From: Mariniflexile sp. AS56
GTDB lineage: Bacteria; Bacteroidota; Bacteroidia; Flavobacteriales; Flavobacteriaceae
DNA: 64,000 bases
Assembly (NCBI RefSeq): GCF_030552475.1
Contig: NZ_JAUPED010000001.1
Coordinates: 372,001 to 436,000 of the forward strand
Direction of reading: 5' to 3'
A model generated the notes under the pieces. That model made no database searches and was not told where the DNA came from. It worked only from the letters and a program-made list of their open reading frames with translations. Positions 25,801-33,730 of this stretch are shown here, one piece after another. The stretch's first letter is position 1. Each line of letters starts with the position of its first letter. The position numbers were made by a program, and so were the translations under genes.

Positions 25801-27258
25801 CTTTTTGCAATAGTATGTGTTATTGGTCGCAATTAATTTAACATCGTGCTTTTTAGCTAGTTCAATTAACACAGGGTTTACACGATCTTCATCTTCCTGA
25901 TTGTGACGCATCAGTTCCATATACAAATCGTCACCAAACTGTTCTTTCCACCAAATTAAGGCTTCTTCTGCTTGATTTTCACCTACATTTAAAACCTTAC
26001 TTGGCACCTCACCGTATAAGTTACCGGTTAGTACAATTAAATCTTCTTTATATTCTTCAATAAGTTTTTTATCGATTCGGGGTAAATAATAAAACCCGTT
26101 TACGAAGGCATGTGATGATAGTTTTGCTAGGTTGTGATACCCCTTTTTATTCTTAGCCATCAATACAATTTGATAACCGTTATCTTTTCTTGTTTTATCT
26201 AAATGGTTTTCACAAACAAAGAACTCAACCCCTATTATTGGTTTAATTTCGTTTGCTACAGGCGTATTTCCTTCCGCTATCGCCGCTTCATTTTTTGTTT
26301 TCACAGCTTTGTTATGACTACTTACAGCTTTCACAAAGTGAAAAGCGCCCATCATATTAGCATGGTCTGTTAAAGCAACTGCAGGCATATTATACTCTGC
26401 AGCCGAGGCCACCAAATCGGTAACACTAATAGTTGATTGCAAAACAGAAAACTGCGAATGGTTATGCAAATGCACAAAATCAACTTCCTTTAAATCGGAT
26501 ATATTTTGTTTTATTTCTTCAGTAGAAATAGTAACTTCTTGAACATTTTTTAAACCCTCAAGAATTTTAGCACTTTCTTTTTTAAGATTGATGTGCTTTA
26601 AACCAATAAGCTGAATCTCCTTAGGGTTCGCTTCCTTAAATTCTTTAAAGAAATTGGGCTCAACATCTAACTGTTCTTTGGTATACTCCTCTAAACGAAT
26701 CAGCTCTAAAAAACAACGGGTTGTTGCTTCCACATCGGCAGTGGCATTATGTGCTTCGGAAAAAGGCGCGTTAAATAAAAACTGATGCAGCTCAGTAAGT
26801 GTAGGTAGCTTAAATTTACCATAACGCCCCCCCGCTATTTGACACAAACTAGCTGTATGCTCTGTACAGGTATCTAAAACTGGTAATTCCTGCAAGGGGT
26901 TTTCAACATCACCACGCACAAACTCTGCCCCCATAATGTTAAGGTCGAATTTCACATTTTGACCTACAACAAACTTAGTTTTACTTAAAGCTTCATTAAA
27001 TTTTACTAAAACTTCCGCTAACGGAATTCCCTGTTCCTGCGCTAACTCCGTAGAAATACCATGAATTTTCTCTGCATCATAAGGTATATTAAACCCTTCT
27101 GGTTGTACCAAATAATCTTGATGCTCGATACAATTCCCCATGGCATCGTGTAATTGCCATGCAATTTGTATACATCGAGGCCAATTATCGGTATCGGTAA
27201 TGGGTGCATCCCAACGTTTCGGCAATCCAGTGGTTTCTGTATCGAAAATTAAGTACAT
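22870..27258 (-). CDS. dnaE: DNA polymerase III alpha subunit with N-terminal DnaQ-like exonuclease
   Basis: 1462 residues. Residues about 1-180 are a DEDD exonuclease (FDTETTGLP, then NATADVEATTRCFLEL). A PHP domain starts near 255 (DFVHLHNHSQFSVLQST). The polymerase core follows with VGPGRGSAAGSVVAYCL and the catalytic DIDIDFDDEGR. Near the C-terminus there is an OB-fold (VFGGVVTEVQHRVSKQGKGW). This is the replicative polymerase with built-in proofreading domain, an arrangement found across Flavobacteriia. The divergence from ordinary DnaE is the fusion only; motifs are intact. Confidence 0.95.
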   Translation of the reverse strand: MYLIFDTETTGLPKRWDAPITDTDNWPRCIQIAWQLHDAMGNCIEHQDYLVQPEGFNIPYDAEKIHGISTELAQEQGIPLAEVLVKFNEALSKTKFVVGQNVKFDLNIMGAEFVRGDVENPLQELPVLDTCTEHTASLCQIAGGRYGKFKLPTLTELHQFLFNAPFSEAHNATADVEATTRCFLELIRLEEYTKEQLDVEPNFFKEFKEANPKEIQLIGLKHINLKKESAKILEGLKNVQEVTISTEEIKQNISDLKEVDFVHLHNHSQFSVLQSTISVTDLVASAAEYNMPAVALTDHANMMGAFHFVKAVSSHNKAVKTKNEAAIAEGNTPVANEIKPIIGVEFFVCENHLDKTRKDNGYQIVLMAKNKKGYHNLAKLSSHAFVNGFYYLPRIDKKLIEEYKEDLIVLTGNLYGEVPSKVLNVGENQAEEALIWWKEQFGDDLYMELMRHNQEDEDRVNPVLIELAKKHDVKLIATNNTYYCKKGDANAHDILLCVKDGEKQATPIGRGRGYRYGMPNQEYYFKSPEEMKLLFKDIPEAISNIQEVVDKVEAYGLAREVLLPAFDIPEQFVKEEDATDGGKRGENAYLRHLTYQGAKKRYGEELSDVVVERLDFELDVIQNTGYPGYFLIVEDFIREARNMDVSVGPGRGSAAGSVVAYCLWITNIDPLKYDLLFERFLNPDRVSMPDIDIDFDDEGRSRVMDYVINKYGSSQVAQIITYGTMAAKSSIRDTARVLDLPLFDADRIAKLIPNMSKLNKIFGLTDKELGIKFRAEDLEKVNQLISISEGSDLEAETVNLARTLEGSVRNTGIHACGVIITPDDITKFVPVSIAKDSDLYVTQFDNSVVEEAGLLKMDFLGLKTLTLIKDTVKIVKAKHDILLDPDTFPLDDVKTYELFQRGETVGVFQYESPGMQKHLKELKPTVFEDLIAMNALYRPGPMEYIPSFTRRKHGEEPIEYDLAAMEEYLKETYGITVYQEQVMLLSQKLAGFTKGEADVLRKAMGKKQIAVLDKMKPKFVEQASAKGHEAKILEKIWKDWEAFASYAFNKSHSTCYAWIAYQTAYLKAHYPAEYMAAVLSNNMNDIKQVTFFMEECKRMKLPVLGPDVNESFYKFSVNKDNAVRFGMGAIKGVGHGAVITIVDNRKEEGYYKSIFDFAKRIDLRAANKKAFENLALAGGFDGFGTTHRAQYFHDEGDGITFLEKAIRYGSKHQENENSAQVSLFGAASDVQIAEPEVPPCEEWGTMEKLAREKEVVGVYISGHPLDDFRTEMTTFCNANLALFRELETYVNREMVFGGVVTEVQHRVSKQGKGWAMFTIEDYTDSFEFRIFGEEYLKFRHFLMQNNFVFVKSFIREGWTNKDTGKKSDPRLQFNSFQLLHDVMENYAKKLSIQIDINDLKESKIEKLRELLHMHPGSQMLNFVVYDSKEKIKLQMSSRKQKVKVSQELLTELANVDVRYKLN

Positions 27259-27375
27259 TCTTTAGTTTATTTATTTGATGTTTAGCCGTTTAGAAATTTC
27301 AAACGCGGTTGATAAAAATACAGAATTATATGGCTTTTAAAAGCAAAAGTTACAAAGAGTTTTAAACAAAAAAAA

Positions 27376-27397
27376 GCGCAACCCAAATGGGTTGCGC
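27376..27397 (-). terminator. Terminator after DUF2383 gene A
   Basis: Perfect 9-bp stem GCGCAACCC/GGGTTGCGC with AAAT loop, followed leftward by a long T run. Confidence 0.9.
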
Positions 27398-27421
27398 TCC
27401 ACTTAACCTTATTTCTTTTAA

Positions 27422-27871
27422 TTACACGACCAACTCTTTATACGATTTCTCAGTATTAATAGCCGATTGCACAGCATTGCGATGTTTTAACAATAAATCA
27501 TCTATTGTTGGCGGCAAGGTCTTATCTTTTAAAAGCTCGTTGTAATCAGCCAAAATACCTTCCTCAAATTTGATGGCCTCATTTAGAACCAGCTCCTCTT
27601 TATTGGAACTTATCGAGAGTTTTAAACTCGTCCAATTTCTGCTAAGTGTTTCTTTTAAACTCCCTGTATCTTCTGGAATTTGACCATAACGCAGAATTTC
27701 CGTTCTTAATTCTTTGCCAAACTCACTTCTGTCTGTTGTTCTTCGTTTGAAAAACATTTTCAATCTATCATCCTGCACATTCTCAATGGCATTAGAATAC
27801 ACCTTCTCAGCATCCATATTTTTAACTAGTAATTCATTCAACTTACTTGAAATTTCTTCTTTAAACTCCAT
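27422..27871 (-). CDS. DUF2383/PA2169-type four-helix bundle protein A
   Basis: 149 residues from ATG 27871; a TTG nine codons upstream is possible but the ATG choice gives exactly the same length as its paralogue at 30554. All-helical, with SSKLNELLVKNMDAEKVYSNA, RLKMFFKRRTTDRSEFGKEL and NEAIKFEEGILADYNELL, matching the PA2169/DUF2383 ferritin-like bundle. Family function is unknown, often stress-associated. Its upstream block is nearly identical to that of the paralogue. Confidence 0.82.
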   Translation of the reverse strand: MEFKEEISSKLNELLVKNMDAEKVYSNAIENVQDDRLKMFFKRRTTDRSEFGKELRTEILRYGQIPEDTGSLKETLSRNWTSLKLSISSNKEELVLNEAIKFEEGILADYNELLKDKTLPPTIDDLLLKHRNAVQSAINTEKSYKELVV

Positions 27872-27905
27872 AATATCATTTTCATTTTTAAATTTCAATA
27901 TCTTC

Positions 27906-27937
27906 TTTTAAGATGCGTATTGTTTCACATCTGCATC
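27906..27937 (-). promoter_or_regulatory. Conserved upstream block of DUF2383 gene A
   Basis: On the minus strand GATGcAGATGTGAAA then CAATACGCATCTTAAAA. The same block, with one insertion and one substitution, precedes the paralogue at 31041-31072. It lies about 35-66 nt before the chosen start and is far more conserved than the coding regions. Likely a shared promoter or regulator site. Confidence 0.6.
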
Positions 27938-28113
27938 GATAATGTAAGACAAATAAAGGCCTAAGCCAAGTTTTTAACACACTTTGGGAGTCTTCCAATT
28001 ATTTTTAACAGAACACCCCTTATTTTAACATTTATCACATTTAAATAGTATGAAATAATAAAAAACTCTACATTTATTATTCAATTTTTTTAAGACCTTT
28101 CAATCACACTCAA

Positions 28114-29175
28114 ATGAAATATCGATTATTAATCTTCACCATTATCCTTGCATTTTCACAGATACACGCACAAAACACCCCTTTATACATTGGCACCTAC
28201 ACCGATGGTTACAGTGAAGGTATTTACAAGTTCGACTTTAATCTAGAAACAGGCGCCTTAACAAACCTGCAACTAGCAAAGGCTACCGAAAACCCGTCCT
28301 TCATCGCCTACTCACCAAACAGACAATTTATTTACGCTGTAAGCGAAAGCCTTGGCGGCTCTGCATCTTCATTTAAAATTCAAGAAAACGGACTTTTAAA
28401 ATTTCTAAACAAAGTAAGCAGTAACGGCAAAGGACCTTGCCATATTTCCATAAACAAAAAAGGAAATAAAGCAGTCATTTCAAATTACGGAGGAGGCACT
28501 GCTTCTATATATAATATTGCCAGAGACGGAAAATTCGAAGATGTCTCACAAGTTTTTGAATACAACATAACCGATAAAGTTTCGCACGCCCATTCTGCTC
28601 AATTTTTTAAAGACGAATTATATATTGCAGATCTAGGCATGAACGCCGTGTACCAATACAAATTAAAAAAGGATACCTACGAATTAGAAACGCCTTCCAT
28701 TTTTAAAACTACAGAAAACCCAGGACCTAGACATTTTGCACTAACCCGAAACGGCCAATATATTTACATTATTAATGAATACGGAAGTTCCATTACCTCT
28801 GTTAAAAAAACAGATTCTGACTTTGAGCAAATAGATTACGATTCTACTTTAGAAGATAACTTTGAAGGAAAAAATTCGTGCGCTGACATTCATTTATCCA
28901 AAAACGAACTTTATTTATATGGCTCTAACCGCGGAGAAAATTCCATCGCCGTTTTTAAACGAAATAAATTTGACGGGACTATTGAAAAAATTCAAACCAT
29001 GCCTGTTCACGGTGATTGGCCACGAAACTTCACCCTAGATCCTAGCGGGAAATTCCTGCTTGTAGCCAACCAAAAAAGTCAAAATATTGCCGTATTCAGT
29101 ATTAACCCATCTACAGGAACACTTACTTTTTTACACGATGTAAAAGCCCCAAGACCAGTATGTTTGCTATTCTAA
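28114..29175 (+). CDS. Secreted lactonase-family beta-propeller protein
   Basis: 353 residues with a signal peptide (ILAFSQIHAQ) and a seven-bladed propeller of the 6-phosphogluconolactonase/YbhE type: PLYIGTYTDGYSEGIYKFD, GKGPCHISINKKGNKAVISNYGGG, ENPGPRHFALTRNGQYIYIINE, GDWPRNFTLDPSGKFLLVANQ. Because it is exported, a role on cytosolic phosphogluconolactone is unlikely; an aldonolactone in the periplasm is more plausible and would fit the GMC sugar oxidation locus 5 kb away (inference). Confidence 0.87.
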   Translation: MKYRLLIFTIILAFSQIHAQNTPLYIGTYTDGYSEGIYKFDFNLETGALTNLQLAKATENPSFIAYSPNRQFIYAVSESLGGSASSFKIQENGLLKFLNKVSSNGKGPCHISINKKGNKAVISNYGGGTASIYNIARDGKFEDVSQVFEYNITDKVSHAHSAQFFKDELYIADLGMNAVYQYKLKKDTYELETPSIFKTTENPGPRHFALTRNGQYIYIINEYGSSITSVKKTDSDFEQIDYDSTLEDNFEGKNSCADIHLSKNELYLYGSNRGENSIAVFKRNKFDGTIEKIQTMPVHGDWPRNFTLDPSGKFLLVANQKSQNIAVFSINPSTGTLTFLHDVKAPRPVCLLF

Positions 29176-29204
29176 AAAAAAAGATTTCAGAATAAAATAA
29201 ACTG

Positions 29205-29234
29205 TTGATAATTAGGAATAAAAGAGTATCTTTG
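29205..29234 (+). promoter_or_regulatory. rpsP promoter
   Basis: TTG (29205-29207), exactly 19 bp, TATCTTTG (29227-29234): perfect Bacteroidetes promoter. The leader holds a small hairpin GAGGT-cgaga-ACCTC at 29252-29266. Confidence 0.85.
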
Positions 29235-29281
29235 CGCCCTCATTAATAACCGAGGTCGAGAACCTCAATTAATTAATTATT

Positions 29282-29800
29282 ATGCCAGTAAAAATTAGAT
29301 TACAAAGACATGGTAAAAAAGGGAAACCTTTTTACTGGATTGTTGCAGCCGATGTACGATCAAAAAGAGATGGTAAATACCTTGAGAAATTAGGTACTTA
29401 CAACCCAAACACAAACCCAGCATCTATTGATTTAAATGTTGACGGTGCGGTACAGTGGTTACAAAACGGTGCACAACCAACAGACACAGCTAAAGCTATT
29501 TTGTCTTACAAAGGTGCTTTACTAAAAAATCACTTAGTAGGTGGTGTTAGAAAAGGTGCTTTAACAGAAGAACAAGCTGAAGCAAAATTTACTGCTTGGG
29601 TAGAAGAAAAAACAGGTAAAGTTGGCGCTAAAACTGATGGTTTAGCTAAAGCTGAAGCTGAAGTAAAAGCGAAAGCGTTTGAAGCTGAAAAAGCTGCTAA
29701 CGAAGCACGTATTGCTGCTGCTGCTCCTGTAGTTGAAGAAGAAGTTGCAGAAGCGGAAGCTCCTGCTGCAGAAGCTGAAGCTTCAAAAGAAGAAGAATAA
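29282..29800 (+). CDS. rpsP: 30S ribosomal protein S16
   Basis: The first 80 residues are a standard S16 (PVKIRLQRHGKKGKPFYWIV, DGKYLEKLGTYNPN). The protein runs to 172 residues because of a C-terminal extension rich in Ala, Glu and Lys (AKAEAEVKAKAFEAEKAANE, then VVEEEVAEAEAPAAEAEAS), typical of Bacteroidetes S16. The tail is acidic and probably disordered or helical on the ribosome surface. A terminator follows, then rimM, the S16-associated 30S maturation factor. Confidence 0.97.
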   Translation: MPVKIRLQRHGKKGKPFYWIVAADVRSKRDGKYLEKLGTYNPNTNPASIDLNVDGAVQWLQNGAQPTDTAKAILSYKGALLKNHLVGGVRKGALTEEQAEAKFTAWVEEKTGKVGAKTDGLAKAEAEVKAKAFEAEKAANEARIAAAAPVVEEEVAEAEAPAAEAEASKEEE

Positions 29801-29822
29801 AAATATTATTTTTTATACTTTT

Positions 29823-29852
29823 AAACTCCGATACTTGTATCGGAGTTTTTTA
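29823..29852 (+). terminator. Terminator after rpsP
   Basis: AAACTCCGATA/TATCGGAGTTT with a tight CTTG loop and a T run; rimM lies about 100 bp further. Confidence 0.9.
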
Positions 29853-29918
29853 TGCAAAAAAGTTTCATTTTTGCATATTCCCTTATAGAAGGGTATCTTA
29901 TTAAATGTAAACCAAAAA

Positions 29919-29938
29919 ATTTCTGCCTTCGCGGAAAT
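29919..29938. repeat. Short palindrome before rimM (class 2, copy 2)
   Basis: ATTTCTGC-cttc-GCGGAAAT, an 8-bp stem with one G-T pair, ending 17 bp before the rimM start. Confidence 0.5.
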
Positions 29939-29955
29939 GACAATTATTGTAATTG

Positions 29956-30480
29956 ATGAAAAAAGAAGATTGTTTTTACTTAGGTAAAATTGTTTCGAAA
30001 TACAGTTTTAAAGGAGAACTTTTAATTAAGTTAGATACCGACCAACCAGACTTATACGAAGATCTTGACGCCATGTTTATTGAAGTTCGTAACACCCTAA
30101 TTCCGTTTTTTGTTGAAAGTTCACAGCTTCATAAATCAGATTTATTGCGTGTACGTTTTGAAGACGTTACAAATGAAGCCGATGCCGATGCTTTAATAAA
30201 AAGTGACGTGTATTTACCTTTAGAATTCCTTCCTAAACTAGAAGGTGATAAATTCTATTTTCACGAAGTGATTGGGTTTACTATTGAAGATGTAAATTAC
30301 GGAAAAGTTGGCATTCTCGTTGGCATTAACGACTCTACCGCACAAGCTTTATTTGAAATAGAAAATAATGGCAATGAAATTCTTATTCCAATGAATGATG
30401 AGTTTATTGAAAAAGTAGACAGAAAAGCAAAAACTATTTTTGTTAAAACCCCTGAAGGGTTGATTGATTTGTATATGTAA
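29956..30480 (+). CDS. rimM: Ribosome maturation factor RimM
   Basis: 174 residues from ATG 29956 (the TTG codon before it is not needed). N-terminal RimM barrel with CFYLGKIVSKYSFKGELLIK, then the PRC-like domain with FYFHEVIGFTIED, the GILVGINDSTAQALFEIENNG strand pair and IPMNDEFIEKVDRKAKTIFV. RimM binds S19 and assists 16S rRNA processing. It follows rpsP as in many bacteria and is closed by a strong hairpin. Confidence 0.95.
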   Translation: MKKEDCFYLGKIVSKYSFKGELLIKLDTDQPDLYEDLDAMFIEVRNTLIPFFVESSQLHKSDLLRVRFEDVTNEADADALIKSDVYLPLEFLPKLEGDKFYFHEVIGFTIEDVNYGKVGILVGINDSTAQALFEIENNGNEILIPMNDEFIEKVDRKAKTIFVKTPEGLIDLYM

Positions 30481-30499
30481 TTTTCAATAGTGTATATAT

Positions 30500-30541
30500 A
30501 AACAAGGGCTCATTTTCATATAAATGAGCCCTTGTTTTTTT
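30500..30541. terminator. Bidirectional terminator
   Basis: Perfect 15-bp stem AACAAGGGCTCATTT/AAATGAGCCCTTGTT with a 6-nt loop between convergent rimM and DUF2383 gene B. Confidence 0.92.
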
Positions 30542-30553
30542 GTTGCGTGTCTA

Positions 30554-31003
30554 TTACACCACAAATTCTTCTTGTCGTTTCATAGCATTCATATTACTAT
30601 AAATACTATCCCGTTGTTTCATTAATGTTTTACACGTAGATAATGGTAAATTAATTTCTCGTAACAAGCTGTTGTATTTTTCAATACTTACTCTTTTCAA
30701 AAGATAAATTTCTTCCATTAAATCCGTTTCAAGGTTTAATATAATATAGTTTCTAAAATTTGTTAAAATTCCACGAAAATTACTACTCACCCCATCTAGT
30801 TGTTCTGGTTTGCCATCCAACTTTACAATTTCCCCTCTCAATTGCCTACCAAATTCATTTCTTTCAAAACCTCTTTCTCTAAAAAATGATTTCAGTTTAT
30901 CATTTGTAGCTAAATCAAGAGACTTTAAATAAACTTTCTCAATCTCATAATTCATAATTAACAAATTATTGAGCTTACTTAAAATTTTTTCTGAAGACTT
31001 CAT
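30554..31003 (-). CDS. DUF2383/PA2169-type four-helix bundle protein B
   Basis: 149 residues from ATG 31003, the same length as the paralogue at 27422. Aligned segments include LSKLNNLLIMNYEIEKVYLK and KLKSFFRERGFERNEFGRQL; both proteins end in Val-Val. A GTG twenty codons upstream would put the conserved upstream block inside the coding region, which is less likely. Function unknown; probably the same stress-type helical bundle. The two genes flank the lactonase-rpsP-rimM interval. Confidence 0.8.
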   Translation of the reverse strand: MKSSEKILSKLNNLLIMNYEIEKVYLKSLDLATNDKLKSFFRERGFERNEFGRQLRGEIVKLDGKPEQLDGVSSNFRGILTNFRNYIILNLETDLMEEIYLLKRVSIEKYNSLLREINLPLSTCKTLMKQRDSIYSNMNAMKRQEEFVV

Positions 31004-31040
31004 ATAAATAATCTTTAGTTTAGCACTTTCAATAAATTTT

Positions 31041-31072
31041 TTTAAGATGCGTATTGCTTTCACATCTACATC
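31041..31072 (-). promoter_or_regulatory. Conserved upstream block of DUF2383 gene B
   Basis: Minus strand GATGtAGATGTGAAAG then CAATACGCATCTTAAAA, matching the block at 27906-27937 but for one extra base and one substitution. About 38 nt before the chosen start. Confidence 0.6.
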
Positions 31073-31186
31073 ACAATATTAATAACGCAACTAATACCAA
31101 ATTATTTTTTAACATTGTTTAGGATATATTGTGATTTTTTAACAACCTTTTTCAAGATACTCTCTTAAATTATTAACACACAACAC

Positions 31187-31903
31187 ATGTCGAGCAAACC
31201 TTTCAACTTCAAACAATTCACTATAAACCAAGACCAATGTGCTATGAAAATTGGGACCGACGGCGTACTTCTTGGTGCTTGGAGCCCCATAGAACAGCAC
31301 CCATTTGCTATTCTAGATATTGGAGCAGGCACCGGCATTATATCGCTTATGCTAGCACAACGCTGCGATGCGGAGATTATTGACGCCATTGAAATTGACG
31401 ATGCTGCTTATGAACAATGTGTCGATAATTTTGAACAATCTCCTTGGGGAGACCGCCTGTTTTGTTACCATGCCGCTTTAGAGGAATTTGTTGAAGAAAT
31501 TGAAGACCAATACGACCTTATTATATCCAATCCGCCATTTTATTCGGAAGATTATAAGTCGGAAAACGAACAACGCGATTTAGCCCGATTTAACGACGCC
31601 TTACCTTTTGATCATTTAATTGAGAGTGTTTCAAAATTATTATCGGAAGACGGTATCTTTTGCGTCATTATCCCTTTTAAAGAAGAAACCGAATTTATAA
31701 AACTAGCTGCGGCTAGCAAATTATTTCCAAACCGTATTTTGCATGTACAAGGAAATTCAACTTCAGAAATCAAAAGAAGCCTTATCGCATTTTCTTTCCG
31801 CGAAAGCGCTATAAAAAAAGAAACGCTTATTATTGAAACTGGGCGTCATGAATACACTGAAGACTACATAAATTTGACAAAAGATTTTTATTTAAAAATG
31901 TAA
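31187..31903 (+). CDS. trmN: tRNA1(Val) A37 N6-methyltransferase
   Basis: 238 residues. SAM-binding ILDIGAGTGIISLMLAQRC (motif I) and the N6-adenine methyltransferase motif NPPFY in DLIISNPPFYSEDY. The N-terminal CAMKIGTDGVLLGAW is characteristic of TrmN6/YfiC. It methylates adenosine 37 of tRNA-Val in enterobacteria; the same role is assumed here. Monocistronic. Confidence 0.9.
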   Translation: MSSKPFNFKQFTINQDQCAMKIGTDGVLLGAWSPIEQHPFAILDIGAGTGIISLMLAQRCDAEIIDAIEIDDAAYEQCVDNFEQSPWGDRLFCYHAALEEFVEEIEDQYDLIISNPPFYSEDYKSENEQRDLARFNDALPFDHLIESVSKLLSEDGIFCVIIPFKEETEFIKLAAASKLFPNRILHVQGNSTSEIKRSLIAFSFRESAIKKETLIIETGRHEYTEDYINLTKDFYLKM

Positions 31904-32012
31904 TAATACCAATGGAATTAATTAAATTTGAGTCCATATAATGACAAATTCATAAAAAAATAATGCTTTTACTAATTATTTTCTTTTGAAATAGTCTTGA
32001 AACTCAAAATTA

Positions 32013-33191
32013 ATGAAGCCAGATTTATTTGAAGCACCCGATTATTACAATCTTGACGAGTTACTTTCCGAAGAGCATAAATTAGTTCGAAATGCCGCCA
32101 GAGCTTGGGTAAAACGTGAGGTATCACCTATTATTGAAGACTACGCTCAAAAAGCAGAATTTCCGAAGCAAATCATTAAAGGATTGGCCGAAATTGGTGC
32201 GTTTGGACCGTATATTCCTGTAGAATATGGTGGAGCTGGATTAGATCAAATTAGTTATGGCTTAATCATGCAAGAAATAGAACGTGGCGACTCGGGCGTT
32301 CGAAGTACCTCATCTGTGCAATCTAGCTTAGTAATGTATCCTATCTGGAAATATGGCAACGAGGAACAACGTAAAAAATATTTACCAAAATTAGCAAGTG
32401 GTGAGTGGATGGGTTGTTTTGGTTTAACCGAACCCGACCACGGTAGTAACCCAAGTGGCATGGTCACCAATTTTAAAGATATGGGAGACCACTACCTATT
32501 AAACGGTGCTAAAATGTGGATAAGTAATGCGCCTTTTGCACAAGTAGCGGTAGTTTGGGCGAAAGATGAAAATGGAAGAATACATGGTTTACTGGTGGAA
32601 CGCGGCATGGAAGGTTTCACCACGCCCGAAACACACAATAAATGGTCGCTGCGCGCATCATCCACAGGCGAGCTTATTTTTGACAACGTCAAAATACCTA
32701 AAGAAAATTTATTACCTAATAAATCAGGACTCGGAGCGCCTCTTGGTTGCTTAGATTCCGCTCGATACGGCATTGCCTGGGGCGCCATTGGTGCCGCCAT
32801 GGATTGCTACGATACCGCTTTACGCTACAGTAAAGAACGCATACAGTTTGGAAAACCTATTGGCCAATTTCAACTGCAACAAAAAAAATTGGCCGAAATG
32901 ATTACAGAAATTACTAAAGCACAACTTTTAACTTGGCGCCTTGGTGTATTACGTAACGAAAATAAAGCTACCACTGCCCAAATATCTATGGCTAAACGTA
33001 ACAATGTAGACATGGCCATTACTATCGCCAGAGAAGCCCGCCAAATGCTTGGAGGCATGGGAATAACAGGCGAATACTCGATTATGCGCCACTCCATGAA
33101 TCTTGAAAGTGTAATCACCTATGAAGGCACACACGACATTCACTTACTTATTACCGGTTTGGACGTTACGGGCTTAAATGCTTTTAAGTAA
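32013..33191 (+). CDS. gcdH: Glutaryl-CoA dehydrogenase-like acyl-CoA dehydrogenase
   Basis: 392 residues with the acyl-CoA dehydrogenase fold: GCFGLTEPDHGSNPSGM (flavin and substrate loop), KMWISNAPFAQVAVVWAK, and the catalytic base Glu in TYEGTHDIHLLI. The N-terminal RSTSSVQSSLVMYPI segment is typical of glutaryl-CoA dehydrogenase, which converts glutaryl-CoA to crotonyl-CoA in lysine and tryptophan breakdown. No other gene of the pathway is adjacent; a saccharopine dehydrogenase gene at 54.9 kb may supply the lysine link. Confidence 0.87.
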   Translation: MKPDLFEAPDYYNLDELLSEEHKLVRNAARAWVKREVSPIIEDYAQKAEFPKQIIKGLAEIGAFGPYIPVEYGGAGLDQISYGLIMQEIERGDSGVRSTSSVQSSLVMYPIWKYGNEEQRKKYLPKLASGEWMGCFGLTEPDHGSNPSGMVTNFKDMGDHYLLNGAKMWISNAPFAQVAVVWAKDENGRIHGLLVERGMEGFTTPETHNKWSLRASSTGELIFDNVKIPKENLLPNKSGLGAPLGCLDSARYGIAWGAIGAAMDCYDTALRYSKERIQFGKPIGQFQLQQKKLAEMITEITKAQLLTWRLGVLRNENKATTAQISMAKRNNVDMAITIAREARQMLGGMGITGEYSIMRHSMNLESVITYEGTHDIHLLITGLDVTGLNAFK

Positions 33192-33244
33192 TTATAATAG
33201 ATCTAGAAACACCTTTTTAATTCAAAAGAAAACAAAATTTTAAC

Positions 33245-33299
33245 TTTTAGAGTTTCGTGCAATATCGTATCAAATGATATATTTGCCGAAACTTTAGAA
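33245..33299 (+). promoter_or_regulatory. Promoter region with nested dyads
   Basis: Arms TTTTAGAGTTTCG (33245-33257) and CGAAACTTTAGAA (33287-33299) are inverted with 11 of 13 matches. Between them lie the dyad TATCA-aa-TGATA (33268-33279) and a -7 box TATATTTG (33278-33285). No -33 TTG is visible, which suits an activated or metal-controlled promoter. Confidence 0.45.
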
Positions 33300-33301
33300 T
33301 C

Positions 33302-33670
33302 TTGTTAAAATCAAGTGTTTACTTTTTTCTATTTCTGTACTTGGTTGCCATGTTACGGCCATTTCAGCCCTATATTGAATATGCTCTAAATCAAGAATAT
33401 ATTGCAGAATTTCTTTGTGTTAACACAGACAAACCCGAACTCCAATGTCAAGGAAGTTGTTATTTACTAAAACAGGTTAAAAAGCAACAAAAAAATGAAC
33501 CCGTTTCATTAAGAATTTTATTAGAAAACTATCCCATTGGATTTGTAGATATTATGGTTTTACAGCTTGATAAAAGCATTACTACCAATATAAAACATTG
33601 CTTTCTTTATTCTAAACTGTATCAATTCAGGTATTACAAACAAGTGTTTCCTCCACCAAAATTGGCGTGA
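33302..33670 (+). CDS. Small Cys-containing membrane/exported protein, function unknown
   Basis: About 122 residues. The frame opens at TTG 33302 right after the promoter; an ATG at 33350 would remove most of the hydrophobic N-terminus (YFFLFLYLVAML), so TTG is preferred. The mature part has the pattern LCVNTDKPELQCQGSCYLLK, with three Cys spaced C-x8-C-x3-C. I recognise this type only as an unnamed Bacteroidetes family; a metal-binding role is inferred from the Cys pattern and the Met/His-rich neighbour. Confidence 0.6.
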   Translation: MLKSSVYFFLFLYLVAMLRPFQPYIEYALNQEYIAEFLCVNTDKPELQCQGSCYLLKQVKKQQKNEPVSLRILLENYPIGFVDIMVLQLDKSITTNIKHCFLYSKLYQFRYYKQVFPPPKLA

Positions 33671-33730
33671 TTTTTTAATACCTCGGATGTATTTCCGGCT
33701 AAATAATTCACCTAATTTTAATATTTAACA

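Noticed and set aside
23000-27200. Small frames antisense to dnaE and to other genes
   Set aside because: They lack signal peptides, domains or plausible promoters and simply mirror real genes on the other strand.
33245-33299. Invertible promoter as in Bacteroides capsule switching
   Set aside because: The arms are only 29 bp apart and imperfect, and no recombinase gene is nearby; an operator dyad is more likely.
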